From Chlorobaculum thiosulfatiphilum (GTDB lineage: Bacteria > Bacteroidota > Chlorobiia > Chlorobiales > Chlorobiaceae), in assembly GCF_006265165.1 (NCBI RefSeq), contig NZ_VDCH01000010.1, positions 1 to 64,000 of the forward strand: a stretch of DNA of 64,000 nucleotides. Reading direction: 5' to 3'. The notes below the pieces were generated by a model. That model was not told the origin of the DNA, searched no databases, and saw nothing but the letters and a program-made list of their open reading frames with translations. How positions within the stretch are numbered: the first letter of the stretch is position 1; each line of letters starts with the position of its first letter. Made by a program: the position numbers and the translations under genes. This document shows, in pieces, positions 20,733-30,688 of the stretch.

Positions 20733-21932
20733 ATGACCCTCGATGAACTCCACAGCCTCTGCGATCCAGAGGTGCTTGCGCTGATCGACGCTCACGCCGG
20801 TGACGATCCGGCGGCGTTTGCGTTGCGCTTTCACGGGCGGGGAGACTTGCCGGTGCGGGCGATGGCCGAGCAGATCGCCTGCCGCAAAAAGGCTGCCGTA
20901 AAGCTGCCGTCGCTGTCGCGCTTTCCGTTGCTCTACACTCGGCTCGGCCTCGAACAGGCTTCGGGCGAGCGGGCGGCGGAGTGGAAGGCTTCGCTCATGC
21001 CGGGGCGGCGGGCGATCGATCTGACGGGTGGCCTCGGCATCGACACGCTCTTTATCGCCCGCCGCTTCGACGAGGTTGTGTCGTGCGAGCGGGACAAGGT
21101 GCTGGCGCGGCTGGCCGAGGCGAACCGGCGCGCGATGGGAATCGCCAACGTCGAGACGCGCATCGGCGACAGCGAGGAGATGCTTGCGGGATATGCCGAC
21201 GATTCGTTCGACTGGCTCCTGGTCGATCCGGCGCGGCGTGAGCATGGCGGGCGTTCGGCGGGGCTCGTGGCGTCGAGTCCCAACGTGGTGCTGCTGCACG
21301 ACCTGATGCTCCGCAAGGCCCGACGGGTCTGCATCAAGGCCTCGCCCGCGCTCGAAATCAGCGGGTTGGAAACGCAGCTTCCGTCACTCTTCGAAGTGAT
21401 CGTGCTGTCGGTCGATGGCGAGTGCAAGGAGGTGCTGCTGTTGCTCGACCGCGAGCATGTCGCCGGAAAGAGGCCCGGCATCCGCGCGGTGTGTCTCGGC
21501 GACGAGCCGTTCGTGATCGCATCCTCTGGCGACGAGCCTCCCGCTCGCGTTGTCGCGGAAACGCCCGGCGCGTGGCTTTACGAGCCGGATGCGGCGATCA
21601 TCAAGGCGCGGCTTACCGGCGAGCTTGCGCGTCAATTGCATCTCGAATTCCTGAACCGCACCGTCGATTACCTCACCTCGGATCGGTTGGTCGAGCGCTT
21701 TCCCGGCAGGCGTTTCCGGATCGAGGAGTGTCGCCCGTTCAGACCGAAGAGCTTTCGGAAGGAGCTTGCAGAGTTGGGGATCACGAACGCCGCCGTTCAG
21801 CGGCGCGACTTTCCGCTCTCCGTCGAGGAGCTGCGCAAGCGGTACAAAATCGGTGAGAGCAGCGAGCGCTATCTCTTTTTCACGAAAAATGCTACGGGCG
21901 GCCTCGTCTGGCTGTCGTGCCGCAAGGCGTGA
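20733..21932 (+). CDS. RNA methyltransferase-like protein with THUMP-like domain
   Basis: A 399-residue protein matching the Bacteroidetes/Chlorobi family typified by P. gingivalis PG_1098. It has a helical N-terminus, a class I methyltransferase core (AIDLTGGLGIDTLFIAR near residue 94; DSFDWLLVDPARREHGGR near 158, a DPxRR motif replacing the usual DPPY) and a C-terminal ferredoxin/THUMP-like domain (IEECRPFRPKSFRKELAELGI). The fold suggests rRNA or tRNA methylation, but no target has been shown. It follows a repeat array after the ligase gene and converges on the Ppx gene eight bases later. Confidence 0.8.
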   Translation: MTLDELHSLCDPEVLALIDAHAGDDPAAFALRFHGRGDLPVRAMAEQIACRKKAAVKLPSLSRFPLLYTRLGLEQASGERAAEWKASLMPGRRAIDLTGGLGIDTLFIARRFDEVVSCERDKVLARLAEANRRAMGIANVETRIGDSEEMLAGYADDSFDWLLVDPARREHGGRSAGLVASSPNVVLLHDLMLRKARRVCIKASPALEISGLETQLPSLFEVIVLSVDGECKEVLLLLDREHVAGKRPGIRAVCLGDEPFVIASSGDEPPARVVAETPGAWLYEPDAAIIKARLTGELARQLHLEFLNRTVDYLTSDRLVERFPGRRFRIEECRPFRPKSFRKELAELGITNAAVQRRDFPLSVEELRKRYKIGESSERYLFFTKNATGGLVWLSCRKA

Positions 21933-21939
21933 AGGCGCG

Positions 21940-22887
21940 TCAGGCGCGGCTTCGCAGTCGCTGAAGCTCCTGCTGCGCCACGCCGTAGCGCAGGCCCTGG
22001 ATGCTGACCGTCACCGCGCCGACGCCAAGCATCCGCATGAACTGGCGCAAAATGAGTACGCCCATCGTGAAGACGTCGGCGCGTCCCTCCGGAATGCCGA
22101 GTGCCACGATTTCGTCGAGCCTCATCGCGCGGAGCCGTTCGAGCAGCTCGTGCACCGCGCTGTAGTCGAGCCGGAAACCCTGCACCCGCGACGGATCGAA
22201 CTGCCGGTCGCTGAGGCAGACCTGCGCGATGGTGGTGAGGGTTCCTGCGACGCCGAAAACCTGCTGGCGGCCCGCGAAGAAGGGCGGCAGCGCGGCGGCG
22301 AGATTTTTGTCGATCTCCTGCCGGGCCGCCTCGAACTCTTCCGGCGATGGGGGCTGCGAGGTGCAGAAGCGTTCGGTCATCCTCACCGAGCCGATGTTCA
22401 TGCTGACCGCGCTTTCGACCTTCTCGACCGTACCCATGATGATTTCGGTGCTGCCGCCGCCGATGTCGATCACCGTGAACGGCTCCGGCGCCTCCGGCAG
22501 CCCGGCCACCGCGCCGAAGAAGGTGAGCGCGGCCTCATCTTCGCCGCTGATGCAACTGATTTCGATGCCGGTCGCGCGGTTCACCGCCGCGATTATTTCG
22601 TCGCGGTTCGCCGCGTCGCGCAGGGCGCTGGTGCCGACGGCGAGGATCCGCCGCACGCCAAGCTCGTCGCACAGTTTCCGGTACTCCGTCATGCAGGCCG
22701 TCAACCGGTCGAGCGCTTCGGGGTGGATCATCCGGTTTTCATCGACCTTCTGGCCGAGGCGCACGATGGTCTGGCGGTGCTCGACGGTCACAATGTTGCC
22801 GGTGGCGGGTTCGAGGTCGGCCACGAGCAAGAGCGCCGTGTTGGTGCCGACGTCGATGCAGGCGATGCGTTTGGTTGCGTTGGGCAT
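21940..22887 (-). CDS. Ppx/GppA family phosphatase
   Basis: A 315-residue ASKHA-fold enzyme of the exopolyphosphatase/guanosine pentaphosphatase family. Motifs: IACIDVGTNTALLLV at the N-terminus (phosphate 1), AVGTSALRDAAN near 85, ISGEDEAALTFFG near 115 and VIDIGGGSTEII near 142 (phosphate 2), GVAGTLTTIA near 215. The length is that of the short two-domain type (about 300 residues), lacking the C-terminal HD extension of E. coli Ppx and GppA. It either trims polyphosphate from the ends or converts pppGpp to ppGpp. It begins upstream of prmA on the same strand across a repeat array. Confidence 0.9.
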   Translation of the reverse strand: MPNATKRIACIDVGTNTALLLVADLEPATGNIVTVEHRQTIVRLGQKVDENRMIHPEALDRLTACMTEYRKLCDELGVRRILAVGTSALRDAANRDEIIAAVNRATGIEISCISGEDEAALTFFGAVAGLPEAPEPFTVIDIGGGSTEIIMGTVEKVESAVSMNIGSVRMTERFCTSQPPSPEEFEAARQEIDKNLAAALPPFFAGRQQVFGVAGTLTTIAQVCLSDRQFDPSRVQGFRLDYSAVHELLERLRAMRLDEIVALGIPEGRADVFTMGVLILRQFMRMLGVGAVTVSIQGLRYGVAQQELQRLRSRA

Positions 22888-22896
22888 GATTTCAAA

Positions 22897-22941
22897 AATA
22901 GGACGAATAGGTCTTATAGGACGTATAGAACGAATAAGACG
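22897..22941. repeat. Degenerate 9-base-period array
   Basis: AATAGGACG / AATAGGTCT / TATAGGACG / TATAGAACG / AATAAGACG: five units with a nine-base period, lying between ppx and prmA. Confidence 0.7.
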
Positions 22942-22948
22942 GGAAATT

Positions 22949-23818
22949 TCAGTTTGCTGGTTCGATCAGGGCTGAGAGCCATTCGTCTTCGTAGATGGTC
23001 TTGACGTTGGTGTATCTGATGCGCTTCAGCAGCTTTTTGAGCCACGGCTCGTCATAGACCAGCACACCCGAAAGCAGCACCTGCGCCGTCGGCGCGTGGC
23101 GGCGGATGACCGGCAGGATGCGGTCGAGCACGTTTTTGTTGATGTTGGCCAGAATCAGGTCGTACCCCTCTTCGAGGTTCGCCACCAGCTCCTCCTCGGC
23201 GTCGAGCAGCTCCACCTGGATGTCGGTCACGTCGTTTTCGGCGACGTTCTCGACGGCGTTCTCCGCGGCCCAGGCGTTGTTGTCGAAGGCGAGGATCGGA
23301 TTTTTGTTGCCGAGCTTGCGGGCGGCTATGGCGAGCACGCCGGTACCGGTGCCGATGTCCATGATCTTTTTGTCGTCGAGGTCAAGCTCCTCCATCTGGC
23401 GCATCATCAGGCGGGTGGTGGCGTGGTAGCCGGTGCCGAAGGACATCTTCGGGTTGATGGCGATGACGATCTGGCCCGGCTTGACGGCGTACTCCTTCTG
23501 GTGCTGAACGATCAGGAAGCGGTCGGAGATTTCGACCGGCTGCAAGTGCGCCTCCCACTCGGCGTTCCAGTTCCGATCGGCCATGAAGGTCGCCGCGAAG
23601 TGCGGTTCCGAGCCGAAGGTCTCCTGCAACAGCGCCTTGATGGCCTCCTCCTTTTCGGTGCTCCACTCGCTTTCGGGCAGGTAGGCCAGCAGTTTCGTCT
23701 CCTCTTCGAGGAAATATTCGATCCCCTCCTGCGAAAGCAGGGCGATGTAGAGTTCGTAAAGGTCGCTGTCGATCTCGAAGGCGAGTTCGATGTGGTTGTG
23801 GGTTTTCGGTGGTTGCAT
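22949..23818 (-). CDS. prmA: Ribosomal protein L11 methyltransferase
   Basis: A 289-residue PrmA, which trimethylates ribosomal protein L11. The N-terminal substrate-recognition domain (about 1-95, with WNAEWEAHLQPVEI) precedes the methyltransferase core: INPKMSFGTGYHATTRLM near 122, MDIGTGTGVLAIAARKLG near 153, and DLILANINKNVL near 219 carrying the NIxxN-type motif IV. Length matches the family. It lies between two 9-base-period arrays, so its transcript ends are probably at those arrays. Confidence 0.95.
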   Translation of the reverse strand: MQPPKTHNHIELAFEIDSDLYELYIALLSQEGIEYFLEEETKLLAYLPESEWSTEKEEAIKALLQETFGSEPHFAATFMADRNWNAEWEAHLQPVEISDRFLIVQHQKEYAVKPGQIVIAINPKMSFGTGYHATTRLMMRQMEELDLDDKKIMDIGTGTGVLAIAARKLGNKNPILAFDNNAWAAENAVENVAENDVTDIQVELLDAEEELVANLEEGYDLILANINKNVLDRILPVIRRHAPTAQVLLSGVLVYDEPWLKKLLKRIRYTNVKTIYEDEWLSALIEPAN

Positions 23819-23870
23819 TGACGGTTGGGTTGCAGTGAGTGAGTGCTGTGTGGGAAGATAGCAAAACCAG

Positions 23871-23962
23871 AGAATAGGTCTTATAGGTCAGATAGTGACG
23901 AACAGGAAGAAACCCCGGAACGTCAAGGCTCGTCCACATCGTCCACGAAGTCCACGCCATCC
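23871..23962. repeat. Degenerate 9-base-period arrays, both orientations
   Basis: AGAATAGGT / CTTATAGGT / CAGATAGTG / ACGAACAGG (23871-23902), then GTCCACATC / GTCCACGAA / GTCCACGCC / ATCCGCC (23932-23962). They lie between the start of prmA and the end of the NlpC/P60 gene. Confidence 0.65.
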
Positions 23963-23970
23963 GCCGTGCG

Positions 23971-24579
23971 CTACTCTACCCGAATGACCCTCGTGCCGAA
24001 GGCGAAGTTGGTGTTGTAATAGCTTTGGTAAAGCGCATTTACGCTGATTCCGGCTCGCGTTGAGGCGTGGGCGAATTGTTTGTTGCCGATATAGACGCCG
24101 ACGTGGGTTATGTCGGCTCCGGCGGCGAAGAAGACCAGGTCGCCGGGTTGCAGGTGGTCTTTGCGAATGATCGGGCCTACGAGGGCAAGTTCGGTCGAGG
24201 TGCGCGGCAGCATCATCTGGAACGAGCGGTTGTAGAGATATTGCACAAAGCCGGAGCAGTCGAAGCCCTCCGGTGAGCTGCCGCCGAAGCGGTACTTCAC
24301 CCCTTTGCTCTCTTCGATGGAATCGAGCATCGCCCTGAAGGCGCGTTCGGAAACCTGCACCGGCACGTCGCACCGCTCCGGGCCTTGCGGGCGAAGGCGC
24401 GAGATAGAAGTTTTTCTCTTTTTTAAACTATATTTGCTCTCCATGCGATCGGACAGAGGCCGAGCGCTCTGGCATGCGCCAAGCGCGAGCATGAGGCACG
24501 AAATTGCGAGCAGCGCCGCCATTCTGAGGATGTCTGCCGCTTTTGCCTTTTTCGGAGCGAACCGGTTGATTTCGTTCAT
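23971..24579 (-). CDS. NlpC/P60 cell-wall hydrolase lipoprotein
   Basis: A 202-residue lipoprotein. The signal peptide ends in the lipobox LALGAC, with Cys36 the lipidated residue. The NlpC/P60 papain-like domain fills residues 80-202: catalytic Cys108 in GFDCSGFVQ, His in ITHVGVYIG near 155 and a third polar residue in FAHAS near 167. Such enzymes cut the D-gamma-Glu-meso-Dap bond of peptidoglycan peptides, usually from the outer-membrane inner face. ATG 24579 is preferred to a start 39 bases upstream because it gives a normal signal peptide. It is transcribed leftward, divergent from lysC. Confidence 0.92.
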   Translation of the reverse strand: MNEINRFAPKKAKAADILRMAALLAISCLMLALGACQSARPLSDRMESKYSLKKRKTSISRLRPQGPERCDVPVQVSERAFRAMLDSIEESKGVKYRFGGSSPEGFDCSGFVQYLYNRSFQMMLPRTSTELALVGPIIRKDHLQPGDLVFFAAGADITHVGVYIGNKQFAHASTRAGISVNALYQSYYNTNFAFGTRVIRVE

Positions 24580-24704
24580 GGGGCCGGTGAGCGTGGGTTT
24601 CGGGTATTCCGGATTCATACGTTCCGCCGATCATGGAAGTATACTAAATCCGAACCGGAAAATGATCCTGAAACGATCACTATCCAATTCTTTCGATTGA
24701 GGTT

Positions 24705-26117
24705 ATGGCAGTCATGAAATTTGGCGGCACCTCTGTCGGCACGGCAGATGCCATGCGGCAGGTGATCGCCATCATCGTTGAAAAGAGAAAACAGGACGCG
24801 CCGCTGGTCGTTCTGAGCGCGTGCAGCGGTATTACCAACAAGCTTGTCAAAATTGCCGACGCGGCTGGCGAGGGGCATCTCGAAGAGGCCAAACAACTGG
24901 TCGGCGAGGTTCGCGCGTTCCACCTCGATCTGATCGGGGCGCTGATCGGGAGCGAGAAAATCCGGAAAGAGGTGACCGAAAAGATTGACGTCTATCTCAC
25001 CCGGCTCGAACGTCTGACCGAAGGCGTCGAAATTGTTGGCGAACTGAGCGAGCGCTCGAAGGATCGCTTTTGCTCCTTCGGCGAGCTGCTTTCGACCACT
25101 GTTTTCGCCACCGCGCTGAACGAACAGGGTGTGCCCTGCGAGTGGATCGACGTGCGGACGGTGATGATCACCGACGATCGCTACGGTTTCGCCCGGCCAA
25201 TCGAGGCGATCTGCCAGGCAAAAACGGAAGAGATTATCCGCCCAAAGCTCGAATCCGGCGTCGTCGTCGTGACGCAGGGCTATATCGGCGCGACCGAAGC
25301 GGGCAAGACCACGACGCTTGGTCGCGGCGGCTCCGACCTTTCGGCGGCGCTTTTCGGTGCATGGCTGCATACCGACTCCATCGACATCTGGACCGACGTG
25401 GATGGCGTGATGACTTGCGATCCCCGGATGGTTCCGGAGGCGCGCAGCATCAGGGTCATGACCTTCTCCGAGGCCGCCGAGCTGGCCTATCTCGGCGCGA
25501 AGGTGCTGCACCCCGACACCATCGCCCCGGCGGTGAAACAGAACATTCCGGTCTATGTGCTGAACACGTGGCATCCGGAATCCAAAGGCACACTCATCAC
25601 CAACGATCCCGCATTGCTGGCCGGAAAGAGCCACGGCGGGCTGGTCAAGTCGATTGCCGTCAAAAAGGGCCAGGCGATTCTCAACATTCGCTCCAACCGG
25701 ATGTTTGGCCGCCACGGCTTCATGAGCGAGCTGTTCGAGGTGTTCGAGCGCTTCGCCGTTTCGGTCGAGATGATTTCGACCAGCGAGGTTTCGGTTTCCC
25801 TGACGGTTGACGATGCCGTGGTGAGCGATTCGTTCATCAAGGCGCTCGGCGCACTCGGCGAGGTCGAGATCGAGCACAAGGTCGCCACGGTCAGCGTGGT
25901 CGGCGACAACCTTCGCATGTCGCGAGGTGTGGCGGGCAGGATTTTCGGTTCGCTGCGCAACGTCAATCTGCGCATGATTTCGCAGGGCGCTTCGGAGATC
26001 AATGTCGGCGTGGTCGTCGGGGAGAGTGACGTCGCCGCGGCGGTTTCGGCGCTGCACTGCGAGTTCTTCGCGGAGTCGCAGTGCGCCGGAATTTTCGAAA
26101 AACCGGCGGGAAGCTGA
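24705..26117 (+). CDS. lysC: Aspartate kinase, monofunctional
   Basis: A 470-residue aspartokinase, the first step toward lysine/diaminopimelate, threonine and methionine. The N-terminal KFGGTSVG motif, the central [11 protein letters not shown] and [11 protein letters not shown] mark the kinase domain (1-300); two ACT domains (about 320-465, [17 protein letters not shown] and [16 protein letters not shown]) provide amino-acid feedback control. It is the long alpha-only type, not fused to homoserine dehydrogenase. It heads a same-strand run lysC-purM-plsY-gpsA with short gaps. Confidence 0.96.
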   Translation: MAVMKFGGTSVGTADAMRQVIAIIVEKRKQDAPLVVLSACSGITNKLVKIADAAGEGHLEEAKQLVGEVRAFHLDLIGALIGSEKIRKEVTEKIDVYLTRLERLTEGVEIVGELSERSKDRFCSFGELLSTTVFATALNEQGVPCEWIDVRTVMITDDRYGFARPIEAICQAKTEEIIRPKLESGVVVVTQGYIGATEAGKTTTLGRGGSDLSAALFGAWLHTDSIDIWTDVDGVMTCDPRMVPEARSIRVMTFSEAAELAYLGAKVLHPDTIAPAVKQNIPVYVLNTWHPESKGTLITNDPALLAGKSHGGLVKSIAVKKGQAILNIRSNRMFGRHGFMSELFEVFERFAVSVEMISTSEVSVSLTVDDAVVSDSFIKALGALGEVEIEHKVATVSVVGDNLRMSRGVAGRIFGSLRNVNLRMISQGASEINVGVVVGESDVAAAVSALHCEFFAESQCAGIFEKPAGS

Positions 26118-26171
26118 AAAATCTGCGGCAGGTCGAGAAAAGAGTTAACAGGATAATCACGAAAAAGAACT

Positions 26172-27161
26172 ATGGATTACAAGAAAGCCGGGGTCGATAT
26201 TTCAGCAGGTGAAGAGTTTGTCCGCCTCATCAAACCGCATGTCCGCCAGACCTTCACTCCGCAGGTGATGACCGACATCGGCGCGTTCGGCGGATTTTTC
26301 CAGCCCGACTTCGCGAAGTACGAAAAGCCGGTGCTGGTGAGCAGCATCGACGGCGTGGGCACCAAGCTCAAGATCGCCATCGAGCTTGGCAAGTACGACA
26401 CGGTCGGCTCTTGCCTGGTCAACCACTGCGTCAACGATATTCTGGTCTGCGGCGCGCGCCCGCTCTTTTTCCTCGACTACTACGCCTGCGGCAAGCTCAA
26501 GCCTGAGATCGCCGCTTCGGTCGTGACCGGCATGGTGAAGGCGTGCCGCGAGAACGGCGCGGCGCTCATCGGTGGCGAAACCGCCGAGATGCCGGGCGTC
26601 TATGACTCGGAGGATTTCGACCTGGCCGGCACGATTGTCGGCATGGTCGATCAGCCGCACATCATCAACGGTTCGAAGATCGAGGCGGGCGACGTCTTGA
26701 TCGGCCTCCCCTCGACCGGCCTGCACACCAACGGCTATTCGCTGGCCCGCAAGGTGTTCGAGGGACGGATGAACGAGAAGTTCGCCGGGCTTGACGGCAC
26801 GGTCGGCGAGGAGTTGCTCAAGGTGCACCGCTCCTATCTGCCGGTCATCGAGCCGCTGCTTGGCACGGGCGACTTGCGCGGCATGTCGCACATCACCGGC
26901 GGCGGCCTGATGGGCAACACCATGCGCATCGTGCCGGAGGGGCTGGCGCTGTCGGTTGACTGGTCGTCGTGGCCCGAACTGCCGATTTTCGACCTGATCC
27001 GCCGCGAAGGCTCGGTGCCGGAAGAGGACATGCGCCGCACCTTCAACCTCGGCCTCGGCCTGGTGATGATTGTCGCGAAGGATCGCGTCGATCACATCAT
27101 GGCCTACTTGAAGTCGAGAGAGGAAAATGCCTACATTGTAGGCGAGGTCGTCAAGGCCTGA
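26172..27161 (+). CDS. purM: Phosphoribosylformylglycinamidine cyclo-ligase
   Basis: PurM (AIR synthetase) closes the imidazole ring in purine synthesis. The 329-residue protein opens [17 protein letters not shown], carries [13 protein letters not shown] near 57, [11 protein letters not shown] near 137 and the C-terminal [14 protein letters not shown] near 238, all PurM family marks. Length is close to the usual 340. The gene sits 54 bases after lysC and 40 before plsY. Confidence 0.97.
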   Translation: MDYKKAGVDISAGEEFVRLIKPHVRQTFTPQVMTDIGAFGGFFQPDFAKYEKPVLVSSIDGVGTKLKIAIELGKYDTVGSCLVNHCVNDILVCGARPLFFLDYYACGKLKPEIAASVVTGMVKACRENGAALIGGETAEMPGVYDSEDFDLAGTIVGMVDQPHIINGSKIEAGDVLIGLPSTGLHTNGYSLARKVFEGRMNEKFAGLDGTVGEELLKVHRSYLPVIEPLLGTGDLRGMSHITGGGLMGNTMRIVPEGLALSVDWSSWPELPIFDLIRREGSVPEEDMRRTFNLGLGLVMIVAKDRVDHIMAYLKSREENAYIVGEVVKA

Positions 27162-27201
27162 TTCAGATCGAGTGTTCGTTCATCATTCAATCCTGATTGG
27201 T

Positions 27202-27900
27202 ATGCTGACATTTCTTGCCATCATCGCCGTTGCTTACCTCATCGGCTCAATTCCGACCAGCATCATTGCCGGAAAGTTGCTCAAGGGCATCGATGTCCGC
27301 GACTACGGCAGTGGTAATGCCGGGGGCACCAACGCCTTCCGGGTGCTGGGCTGGAAGGTGGGCCTGGTCGTGACGCTCATCGACATCGCCAAGGGCACCG
27401 TGGCTGCCGTGCCGGTGGTCGGCTTTTTCAAGGCGCATCCGCTCGGCGCGTTCCCCGACATGAACGAGGTCGCCCTGAGCCTCGTCGCGGGCATGAGCGC
27501 CGTCATCGGCCACGTCTTCACGGTCTTTGCCGGATTCAAGGGGGGCAAGGGGGTCAGCACCGCTGCCGGAATGCTGATAGGACTCGCGCCGGTGAGCATG
27601 TTAATGGTGATCGGCGTGTTTCTGCTCACGGTCACGATTTCGCGCTATGTATCGGTAGGATCGATACTTGCCGCCATCGCTTTTCCGCTGATCATCGCCA
27701 TCCGCAAGTACCTGTTCGATCTCGGCTCCGGCCTTGATTACCGTTTTTTCGACCATTGGTTCGTGCATGACAGCCTCGATTATCACCTGCTCATTTTCGG
27801 CGGTATCGTGGCCGTGGCGATCATCTACACCCACCGCGCCAACATCAGGCGTCTCTTTTCCGGAACTGAAAACCGCCTGAGCTTCGGGCGGAAAAGCTGA
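27202..27900 (+). CDS. plsY: Glycerol-3-phosphate acyltransferase, membrane
   Basis: PlsY transfers the acyl group from acyl-phosphate to glycerol-3-phosphate, starting phospholipid synthesis. The 232-residue membrane protein shows the three cytoplasmic motifs: [15 protein letters not shown] near residue 35, [21 protein letters not shown] near 105 and the terminal [16 protein letters not shown]. Five to seven hydrophobic helices are visible. ATG 27202 is preferred to an upstream GTG at 27172 because the family begins at this membrane helix. It lies just before gpsA, which makes its substrate, so the pair forms a lipid unit. Confidence 0.96.
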   Translation: MLTFLAIIAVAYLIGSIPTSIIAGKLLKGIDVRDYGSGNAGGTNAFRVLGWKVGLVVTLIDIAKGTVAAVPVVGFFKAHPLGAFPDMNEVALSLVAGMSAVIGHVFTVFAGFKGGKGVSTAAGMLIGLAPVSMLMVIGVFLLTVTISRYVSVGSILAAIAFPLIIAIRKYLFDLGSGLDYRFFDHWFVHDSLDYHLLIFGGIVAVAIIYTHRANIRRLFSGTENRLSFGRKS

Positions 27901-27916
27901 GGGGGCCGGGCAAGCG

Positions 27917-28918
27917 ATGAAAATCACCGTTCTCGGCGCGGGGAGCTGGGGCACCACGCTCGCCATTCTGCTTGCCAGCAAACGGCACGAGGTGCGGCTT
28001 TGGGCGCATCGCCCGGAGTTCGCCAGGGCGCTGGAGGCTGACCGCGAGAACAAGCGCTATCTCAAGGGGGTGCTTTTTCCCGAAAACCTTCACGTGGTCG
28101 AAAATCTTCACGAAGCGGTCAAGCAGGCAGAAATGATCGTTGCCGCCGTGCCGTCACATGCGCTCAGGGAGACCGCTGTGGCGTTTGCCGACCTGCCGCT
28201 CAGCGGAAAAGTCATCGTCAACGTGGCCAAGGGGATCGAGCGGCATACCGGCAAGCGCATGTCCGAGGTGCTGCTCGAAACGCTGCCTGGCATCGCGCCG
28301 GAGCAGATCGCCGTGCTCTACGGCCCGAGCCATGCCGAGGAGGTCGCCCGCCAGCAGCCGACCACCGTTGTCGCCTGCTCCGTCTCGGAAGCGACCGCCC
28401 GTCTGGTTCAGGAGGCGTTTCACACCAGCGAGTTTCGCGTCTATGTCAATACCGACCTCATCGGCGTCGAAATCGCCGGATCGGTCAAGAACGTCATCGC
28501 CATCGCTGCTGGCATTTCCGATGGCCTCGGCTTCGGCGACAACGCCAAAGCAGCGATCATCACGCGCGGTCTGGCCGAAATTTCGCGCCTCAGCTCGAAG
28601 CTTGGCGCGGACCCGCTCACCATGTCGGGCCTGTCAGGCATCGGTGACCTCGTCGTCACCTGTCTGAGCCAGCACAGCCGCAACCGCTACGTCGGCGAGC
28701 AGATTGGCAAGGGCCGGACGCTCGACGATATTCTCGGCGAAATGAGCATGGTGGCCGAAGGAGTGCTCACCTCGAAAGCCGTCCTTGAACTCGCCAACGG
28801 TCTCGGCGTCGATATGCCAATCACCCGCGCCGTCTATGAAATGCTGTTTGAAAACAAACCCGCCCAGCAAGCCATCCTCGATCTGATGGAGCGAGAGCCG
28901 AAGCCGGAGCACTACTGA
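27917..28918 (+). CDS. gpsA: NAD(P)H-dependent glycerol-3-phosphate dehydrogenase
   Basis: GpsA reduces dihydroxyacetone phosphate to sn-glycerol-3-phosphate. The 333-residue protein has the Rossmann motif [14 protein letters not shown] at the N-terminus, the substrate motif VNVAKGIE near 102, [11 protein letters not shown] near 136, and the catalytic Lys region [19 protein letters not shown] near 188. It starts 16 bases after plsY and ends the lysC-gpsA run; a repeat array separates it from the convergent sixA. Confidence 0.97.
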   Translation: MKITVLGAGSWGTTLAILLASKRHEVRLWAHRPEFARALEADRENKRYLKGVLFPENLHVVENLHEAVKQAEMIVAAVPSHALRETAVAFADLPLSGKVIVNVAKGIERHTGKRMSEVLLETLPGIAPEQIAVLYGPSHAEEVARQQPTTVVACSVSEATARLVQEAFHTSEFRVYVNTDLIGVEIAGSVKNVIAIAAGISDGLGFGDNAKAAIITRGLAEISRLSSKLGADPLTMSGLSGIGDLVVTCLSQHSRNRYVGEQIGKGRTLDDILGEMSMVAEGVLTSKAVLELANGLGVDMPITRAVYEMLFENKPAQQAILDLMEREPKPEHY

Positions 28919-28930
28919 GGCTGGTAGCAC

Positions 28931-28987
28931 TGTCCACAAAGTCCACAGCTTTTGGGACGCTTGGGACAGTTGAGACTTGTGGGATTG
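28931..28987. repeat. Degenerate 9-base-period array, self-complementary
   Basis: GTCCACAAA / GTCCACAGC / TTTTGGGAC / GCTTGGGAC / AGTTGAGAC / TTGTGGGAT. The GTCC units and the GGAC units face one another and can form a hairpin between the convergent gpsA and sixA genes, so it may act as a two-way terminator. Confidence 0.65.
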
Positions 28988-29025
28988 GTGAGCGCACACC
29001 GTGCGACTCTACGGTTGACCAGCCC

Positions 29026-29517
29026 TCACTCCCGTTCCGGGTACTTGTACCAGGCGAGCCTTCCGCTGCCTTCGGCGGTATCCTGCCAGTGCTCGCAATC
29101 CAGCTCGATTTTCGCGACTCCGCAGGTGTCCATCGCTTCGGTGCGCTGGCCCGTGAGCCATCCGGCGAAGGCGCTGATCGCCGGGTTGTGGCCGAAGAGC
29201 ATCGCCGTATTCTCCTCGTCGGCAAGCGAGCGCACGACGGCGGCGAGCGAGTCGATGCCGCCCTCGTAGATTTCGATCTTCTGCACGATCTCCCGCCGCT
29301 CGATGCCAAAAGCGTCCGCGAAAATCTCCGCCGTTTCGAGCGCCCGGCTCGCCGGACTCGAAACAAGCCGCTCCGGCGCGACCCCTTTTTTGCGCAGGCG
29401 ACGGCTCATCTCTTCCGACTGCCGGTGGCCCCGTTTGGTGAGCGGGCGGTCGAAGTCGGCCTGAGAGGGATCGTGCCAGCCAGCTTTGGCGTGGCGGACG
29501 AGGTAGAGGGTTTTCAT
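29026..29517 (-). CDS. sixA: SixA-type phosphohistidine phosphatase
   Basis: A 163-residue histidine-phosphatase superfamily protein. The catalytic RHA motif is in [13 protein letters not shown] at residues 4-16; the second His is in [15 protein letters not shown] near 110; [14 protein letters not shown] near 53 is the family's central motif. SixA dephosphorylates phosphohistidine in phosphorelay or PTS proteins in E. coli; the target here is unknown. Its ATG overlaps the stop of the upstream GH3 gene by four bases (ATGA), indicating translational coupling. Confidence 0.9.
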   Translation of the reverse strand: MKTLYLVRHAKAGWHDPSQADFDRPLTKRGHRQSEEMSRRLRKKGVAPERLVSSPASRALETAEIFADAFGIERREIVQKIEIYEGGIDSLAAVVRSLADEENTAMLFGHNPAISAFAGWLTGQRTEAMDTCGVAKIELDCEHWQDTAEGSGRLAWYKYPERE

Positions 29518-30635
29518 GGGCGTTCGAGGATGGTTCGGGTTTTCAACGCCATGATGCGCCGGTACGATTCATCGATCCGCTCCGGCGAAATGGCTCCTTT
29601 TTCGACAAGATGCCTGATGATGGTTGTCGCCTTGCTGGCGATGTCGGGGTCGTAGCTGACGTTGTTGCCGAAGATCAGCACATCGACGCCAGCATCGATG
29701 GCCAGCCGGATCGCCTCTTCGAGGCCGTAGCGGTCGGCGATGGCCTTCATCTGCATGTCGTCGCTGATGACCACGCCGCGAAAGCCGAGCTCGTCGCGAA
29801 GCAGGCCGCTGACCGTCGCCTTCGAGAGCGTCGCCGGATAGAGGCTGTCGAGCCGGGCGTTGAAGACGTGCGCCGTCATGACCGGATCGCCGTAGCCTTC
29901 GCGGATCAGCCTCCGGTAGGGCGCCAGTTCGGTGCGCGACCAGGTGGCGGTGACGTCGGTGAAATCCTTGTGCGTGTCGGTGGTTGAGCTGCCGTGGCCG
30001 GGAAAGTGCTTCAGTGCCGCGATGACGCCGTGCCGGTGGAACGTATCGACGAAAATCCGCGCCTGCCGGGCGATCACCGCCGGGTCGGCGGAGAAGCTCC
30101 GGTCGAGCTTGCCGATGACGGGATTGTTCGGGTTGACGTTCAGATCGACGACCGGCGCGAGATTCATGTTGACGCCGAGGCTTTTCAGCAGCGCGGCGGT
30201 CGATCCGGCGGCCTGCCGAGTGGAGTCGGCATTGTCGAGTGCGCCAAGATGCGCGGCGGAGACGGTCGGCGGAAAGCCGCGCGACGGCTTGAGGCGGCAG
30301 ACGCGCCCGCCCTCCTGATCGATGGCGACCAAAAGCGGAATCGCCGACAGGCGTTGCAACTCCGAGGCGAGCCGCCGGACTTGCTCCGCCGACTCGATGT
30401 TGCGCACGGGCGATTTTGACGGTACGTCGTAATCGAAGAGCACCACGCCGCCGATGCCGCGCTGGCTAATGTCGGCAGCGATAGACGATCCCTCTTTCGC
30501 GTCCATGCCCCGGAAGCCGATCATGAGCATCTGGCCGATCTTGAGCGACAGGCTGTCGGGCTGGGGTGACGGGGCCGCCTGAGCCGGGGAGCAGAGCAGT
30601 AAAGACAGCAGAGCGACGAGAAGACTCGTTTTCAT
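29514..30635 (-). CDS. Secreted GH3 beta-N-acetylhexosaminidase-like protein
   Basis: A 373-residue glycoside hydrolase family 3 protein with an N-terminal signal peptide ([16 protein letters not shown]). It shows the NagZ-like marks: [14 protein letters not shown] near 106, the conserved [14 protein letters not shown] near 210 with the catalytic His, and the nucleophile Asp in VVISDDMQM near 278. The fold normally removes N-acetylglucosamine from muropeptides. A secreted form acts in the periplasm, unlike cytoplasmic NagZ. ATG 30635 is chosen because upstream sequence is not protein-like. It is translationally coupled to sixA. Confidence 0.92.
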   Translation of the reverse strand: MKTSLLVALLSLLLCSPAQAAPSPQPDSLSLKIGQMLMIGFRGMDAKEGSSIAADISQRGIGGVVLFDYDVPSKSPVRNIESAEQVRRLASELQRLSAIPLLVAIDQEGGRVCRLKPSRGFPPTVSAAHLGALDNADSTRQAAGSTAALLKSLGVNMNLAPVVDLNVNPNNPVIGKLDRSFSADPAVIARQARIFVDTFHRHGVIAALKHFPGHGSSTTDTHKDFTDVTATWSRTELAPYRRLIREGYGDPVMTAHVFNARLDSLYPATLSKATVSGLLRDELGFRGVVISDDMQMKAIADRYGLEEAIRLAIDAGVDVLIFGNNVSYDPDIASKATTIIRHLVEKGAISPERIDESYRRIMALKTRTILERP

Positions 30636-30641
30636 GGAAGT

Positions 30642-30679
30642 AAAAAAACGGGCCGGTCTTTTTCGATTCGACCGGCCCC
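30642..30679 (-). terminator. Rho-independent terminator after the clpB-type gene
   Basis: On the minus strand a 9-bp stem GGGCCGGTC / GACCGGCCC with an 11-base loop is followed by GTTTTTTT. It lies 10 bases after the ClpB-like stop and separates that transcript from the GH3-sixA operon. Confidence 0.9.
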
Positions 30680-30688
30680 GGTTTGAAC

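Noticed and set aside
20626-23962. CRISPR arrays at the periodic repeats
   Set aside because: The units are nine bases and degenerate with no unique spacers, and no cas genes are present.
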